Assembly (NCBI GenBank): GCA_017437065.1
Contig: JAFSBX010000101.1
Location: 1-59,019 of the forward strand
DNA: 59,019 nt
Source of the DNA: Lachnospiraceae bacterium
GTDB taxonomy: Bacteria > Bacillota > Clostridia > Lachnospirales > Lachnospiraceae
Reading direction: 5' to 3'
The notes beneath the pieces were generated by a model. It was not told the origin of the DNA. It saw nothing but the letters and a program-made list of their open reading frames with translations, and ran no database searches. How positions within the stretch are numbered: the stretch's first letter is position 1; every line of letters begins with the position of its first letter. This document shows, one piece after another, positions 56,305-59,019 of the stretch. The position numbers and the translations under genes were made by a program.

Positions 56305-57708
56305 CTATTCTGCATTGTTTGCATTATTTTGCATTGACACGTTTTTTTCTTCACCAATATGCTTAATTATCTTTCGATAGATACGCACAAGAAATACTGC
56401 CGAAAGCGTAAGTGAAAATACTTCCGCAACCGGAAATGCCAGCCATACATAATTGATTTCTCCAATCTTTGACAACAGATATGCTACCGGAAGAAGCACT
56501 ACCAACTGTCTTGTAATTGACACAACCATACTGTATACCCCATTTCCCAACGCCTGAAATACACTTCCGCATACGATACAAAATCCCGCAAAAAGGAAAC
56601 TGGTGCTGATACTCCTCAACGCAGGAACTCCAATAGAAATCATCGTTTCCGAAGCATCAAATAACAGTAGCAGTTTATCGGGAATCATCTGCATCAGTGC
56701 AAAACCAACCACCATAATCGCTACCGCATACATAATACTCAATTTGATAATCTTAATTACTCTTTCTTTTTTACCGGCACCATAATTATAAGCAATAATC
56801 GGTACCATGCCATTATTCAGACCAAATACCGGCATAAACACAAAACTCTGCAATTTGAAATATACACCGAATACCGCTGTTGCAGTGGAAGTAAATGCAA
56901 TCAGAATCAGATTCATACCATAAACCATCACTGAACCGATAGCCTGTACAACAATTGACGGCGCCCCTACAATATATATTTGTTTAATAATCTGAGCCTT
57001 CGGTCGAATATTTTTCACACTGATTTTAATATATTCGTTATGCTTTGCATTAAAGAAAATGGCAAGAATTGCTGCCACAATCTGACCAATAATTGTTGCT
57101 ACAGCTGCTCCGGCAACTCCCATTTCCGGAAAAATACCCACGCCAAAGATCAAAACCGGATCCAGAATAATATTAATAATTGCTCCGGCTCCCTGGGTAA
57201 ACATTGTAAAAAAAGTTTTTCCGGTTGACTGTAAAAGTCTTTCAAACATGGTCTGAAAGAATATTCCTATGGACCCTATACAAATAATTGTAAGATACTG
57301 CTTTCCAAATTCCAAAATTTCTGCATCCTTCGTCTGTGTTAAATAAAACGGTACAACTGCAAAAATTCCTATCAGAAAGAAAATGCAATAACATACTGCC
57401 GACAAAAAAACTGCATTATCCGCAACCTTCTGTGCCTTTTTATAATCTTTTTCTCCCAATGTTTTTGAAAGTAGTGCATTCACACCTACCGCTGTTCCTA
57501 CACTGATTGCTATCATAAAGTTCTGCACCGGAAATGCCAGTGATACTGCCGTCAACGCATCTTCACTGATTCTGGATACAAAAACACTGTCTACAACATT
57601 GTAAAGTGCCTGCACCAACATAGAAACCATCATCGGCAGAGACATTGACAGTAACAATTTGTTTTCAGGCATGACACCCATCTTATTTTCTTTTTGTACC
57701 TGCTCCAT
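56305..57708 (-). CDS. MATE-family efflux transporter
   Basis: 467 residues with twelve helices in two six-helix halves; MMVSMLVQALYNVVDSVFVSR at the start, GVNALLSKTLGEKDYKKA in loop 2-3, and LNNGMVPIIAYNYGAGK in the second half. A cation-coupled exporter of drugs or metabolites; substrate unknown. GGAGGAG before the ATG. Apparently monocistronic; the short ORF on plus is divergent. Confidence 0.93.
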   Translation of the reverse strand: MEQVQKENKMGVMPENKLLLSMSLPMMVSMLVQALYNVVDSVFVSRISEDALTAVSLAFPVQNFMIAISVGTAVGVNALLSKTLGEKDYKKAQKVADNAVFLSAVCYCIFFLIGIFAVVPFYLTQTKDAEILEFGKQYLTIICIGSIGIFFQTMFERLLQSTGKTFFTMFTQGAGAIINIILDPVLIFGVGIFPEMGVAGAAVATIIGQIVAAILAIFFNAKHNEYIKISVKNIRPKAQIIKQIYIVGAPSIVVQAIGSVMVYGMNLILIAFTSTATAVFGVYFKLQSFVFMPVFGLNNGMVPIIAYNYGAGKKERVIKIIKLSIMYAVAIMVVGFALMQMIPDKLLLLFDASETMISIGVPALRSISTSFLFAGFCIVCGSVFQALGNGVYSMVVSITRQLVVLLPVAYLLSKIGEINYVWLAFPVAEVFSLTLSAVFLVRIYRKIIKHIGEEKNVSMQNNANNAE

Positions 57709-57839
57709 GTTTTCTCCTCCTCTTATCTCATCGTAAAACTTCTCTTACACGGCTTTTTTACATCTTCCTTATGAAAGACATTTTGCCTCAAACCAGACAA
57801 GTTTAGCACAGACTTTGACAAGATACAACCCAAAAACAG

Positions 57840-57864
57840 TTATCCTCTATGCTTATCCTCTATG
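57840..57864. repeat. Two tandem copies of a 13-bp unit
   Basis: TTATCCTCTATG occurs twice with a 13-bp period in the region between the MATE gene and the 51-aa ORF. Possibly a regulator site; function unknown. The rest of 57709-57953 is AT-rich and holds nothing else I can name. Confidence 0.5.
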
Positions 57865-57953
57865 ACAACATACTATCAATATCATATATTTCTCTCGTTT
57901 ATGTATTATTTTTTTTATTTTGTAAATCCTATATAAAGAAAGGATGGTAGCAT

Positions 57954-58109
57954 ATGCAAGATAATAAAATCAAAACTACTCCAAATGGTCAGACACCGGC
58001 TGATGTATATGATGACGGCAACATTCCTGCCGTAGATTTACCTGGAAATGTAATTCCCGATGAAGTTCCAAGAAAAGATGGTCCGGGCGGTGAAGAAGGC
58101 AGAGAGTAA
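57954..58109 (+). CDS. 51-residue acidic small protein, unknown
   Basis: ATG to TAA, 51 codons, with AAAGGA 9 nt upstream. The peptide is acidic, with several Pro and Gly and no membrane segment (PNGQTPADVYDDGNIPAVD near the start, GPGGEEGRE at the end). A hairpin (58098-58119) overlaps the stop and may terminate transcription. Codon use is even and the ribosome site good, so I think it is real. I do not recognise a family. Confidence 0.55.
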   Translation: MQDNKIKTTPNGQTPADVYDDGNIPAVDLPGNVIPDEVPRKDGPGGEEGRE

Positions 58110-58119
58110 TCTCTCTGCC
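58098..58119 (+). terminator. Hairpin at the end of the 51-aa ORF
   Basis: GGCAGAGAG pairs with CTCTCTGCC around TAAT (the stop). The T-run is weak, so termination is uncertain. Confidence 0.45.
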
Positions 58120-58167
58120 TCCAATAATTTCATTCTATTCATTCCAACTGTCTTAACAGTCTGTTTC

Positions 58168-58530
58168 TTATTTTTTCAAAACATCCTCAAGTGCCCGGAT
58201 AAGCCGATGTTCTTCAAATGGTTTCACAATAAAATCCTTTGCTCCATACTGTACCGCCTGTGCAACCATTGCCTGCTGTCCCATCGCCGAGCAGATAATA
58301 ATCTTTGCTTTCGGATCCATCTCCTTTATGAGTCTGAGTGCCTCAATACCATTCATTTCCGGCATTGTAATGTCAAGAAAAACCACCTCCGGTTTCAATG
58401 CTGCAAACTTGCTTACCGCCTCTAAACCATCCGCAGCTTCACCTATCATTGTATGTCCATGAGCCTCCAGCATCTGCTTTATCGTCAATCGCATAAACGC
58501 CGCGTCGTCTACTACCAATACACCTGCCAT
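58168..58530 (-). CDS. CheY-like single-domain response regulator
   Basis: 120 residues, one receiver domain only: acidic pair VVDDAAFM (positions 8-9), phosphoacceptor in FLDITMPEMNG (about 53), the Ser of CSAMG and the Lys in VKPF near residue 103. Typical of stand-alone CheY/Spo0F-type proteins. AAAGGTGG before the ATG. A chemoreceptor at 10457 suggests chemotaxis, but no CheA or flagellar gene is in the window. Confidence 0.85.
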   Translation of the reverse strand: MAGVLVVDDAAFMRLTIKQMLEAHGHTMIGEAADGLEAVSKFAALKPEVVFLDITMPEMNGIEALRLIKEMDPKAKIIICSAMGQQAMVAQAVQYGAKDFIVKPFEEHRLIRALEDVLKK

Positions 58531-58690
58531 AATATTATTTCCACCTTTCGTATCATTTCATTTTATAAATATAAATTTATTTAGTTGTCTAACAAAAAAA
58601 ACTTACATGCATATATTATCATACTTTTTTAGTTTATGGAATATATTATGTGATATTTAATTTTGCAATTTTTATTAATTTGTATAAAAT

Positions 58691-58720
58691 AAAAAAAGAA
58701 GCATTGAATTCAACGCTCCT
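58691..58720 (-). terminator. Terminator of the tRNA cluster
   Basis: AGCGTTG pairs with CAATGCT (one G-U pair) and a TTCTTTTTTT run follows on minus, downstream of tRNA-Lys. Confidence 0.7.
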
Positions 58721-58731
58721 CTTCTTATTAA

Positions 58732-58804
58732 TGAGACATCGGGGATTCGAACCCCGGACAACTTGATTAAAAGTCAAGTGCTCTACCGACTGAGCTAATA
58801 TCCC
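58732..58804 (-). tRNA. tRNA-Lys (anticodon TTT)
   Basis: A 73-nt cloverleaf: acceptor GGGATAT/ATGTCTC with G-U pairs, anticodon stem CTTGA/TCAAG with loop CTTTTAA, T-loop GTTCGAATC. Confidence 0.96.
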
Positions 58805-58822
58805 ATAATTATTAAATTAAAA

Positions 58823-58894
58823 CTGGGCTAGCTGGATTCGAACCAGCGAATGCAGGAGTCAAAGTCCTGTGCCTTACCGCTTGGCGATAGCCCA
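58823..58894 (-). tRNA. tRNA-Gln (anticodon TTG)
   Basis: A 72-nt cloverleaf: acceptor TGGGCTA/TAGCCCA, discriminator G, anticodon stem CAGGA/TCCTG with loop CTTTGAC. Confidence 0.96.
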
Positions 58895-58941
58895 TCATTT
58901 TTCATGAACACCAAGCTGCGCCTGATTGGTTAAAACTTAAG

Positions 58942-59016
58942 GGTGGATAAAGGGATTCGAACCCTTGGCCTCCAGAGCCACAATCTGGCGCGCTAACCAA
59001 CTGCGCTATACCCACC
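58942..59016 (-). tRNA. tRNA-His (anticodon GTG)
   Basis: Cloverleaf with the extra 5' G(-1) opposite C73 typical of tRNA-His; acceptor GTGGGTA/TATCCAC, anticodon stem CCAGA/TCTGG, loop TTGTGGC. It lies at the right edge of the window, so more tRNA genes may follow beyond. Confidence 0.95.
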
Positions 59017-59019
59017 ATA

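Overview
The window (59 kb, AT-rich) looks like the chromosome of an anaerobic Firmicute, most likely a Lachnospiraceae member. The grounds are strong AGGAGG ribosome sites, a V-type ATPase operon, a PPi-type phosphofructokinase, many lipoproteins and gut-type sugar ABC transporters. Almost everything is on the minus strand; only an AraC regulator and a 51-residue ORF are on plus. Calls come from reading the sequence and from family knowledge; no database search was run.

Layout, left to right. (1) 1-9274: a small membrane protein, htpG with a CIRCE element and its own promoter, a PpiC/PrsA-type lipoprotein, sbcC, sbcD and a PHP phosphoesterase. (2) 9275-10456: an eroded stretch with a frameshifted CPBP protease, an ISAs1-type transposase remnant, a 15-bp inverted repeat and two related terminators. 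(3) 10457-30234: a rhamnoside-utilisation locus. From a promoter near 29023-29051, reading leftwards, it holds an HPr-like small protein, a ribose-type ABC importer (ATPase, permease, lipoprotein, second permease), a beta-phosphoglucomutase-like HAD, a GH3 enzyme, a GH78 alpha-L-rhamnosidase, a LacI-type sensor fused to GGDEF, rhaB, rhaA, rhaD, fucO and a chemoreceptor. AraC is divergent on plus. (4) 30272-35150: glycogen phosphorylase, a LacI regulator and PPi-PFK. (5) 35344-36553: a CaCA antiporter behind a yybP-ykoY-type (Mn2+) riboswitch with an intrinsic terminator. (6) 36620-39189: a LytTR/DUF3021/ABC exporter operon. (7) 39332-48035: the V-ATPase operon (H/G, C, I, K, F, E, A, B, D in transcription order). 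(8) 48233-55996: a signalling operon with two hybrid histidine kinases, a REC-HD-GYP regulator, DegV and a lipoprotein. (9) 56161-59016: tRNA-Leu, a MATE exporter, the 51-aa ORF, a CheY-like regulator and tRNA-Lys, -Gln, -His.

How the genes work together. The rhamnose locus imports a rhamnosylated saccharide, splits it in the cytoplasm (GH78 for the rhamnose, GH3 for the rest) and sends L-rhamnose through isomerase, kinase and aldolase to DHAP and lactaldehyde, which FucO reduces to 1,2-propanediol. The same transcription unit appears to carry a cytosolic sugar-sensing diguanylate cyclase, an HPr-like protein without the catalytic His, and a chemoreceptor. That would couple one sugar to c-di-GMP, carbon control and motility. 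This coupling, together with the pairing of a His/Asp-type GH3 with beta-PGM, is the best candidate for an undescribed system here. It is an inference from gene content and order.
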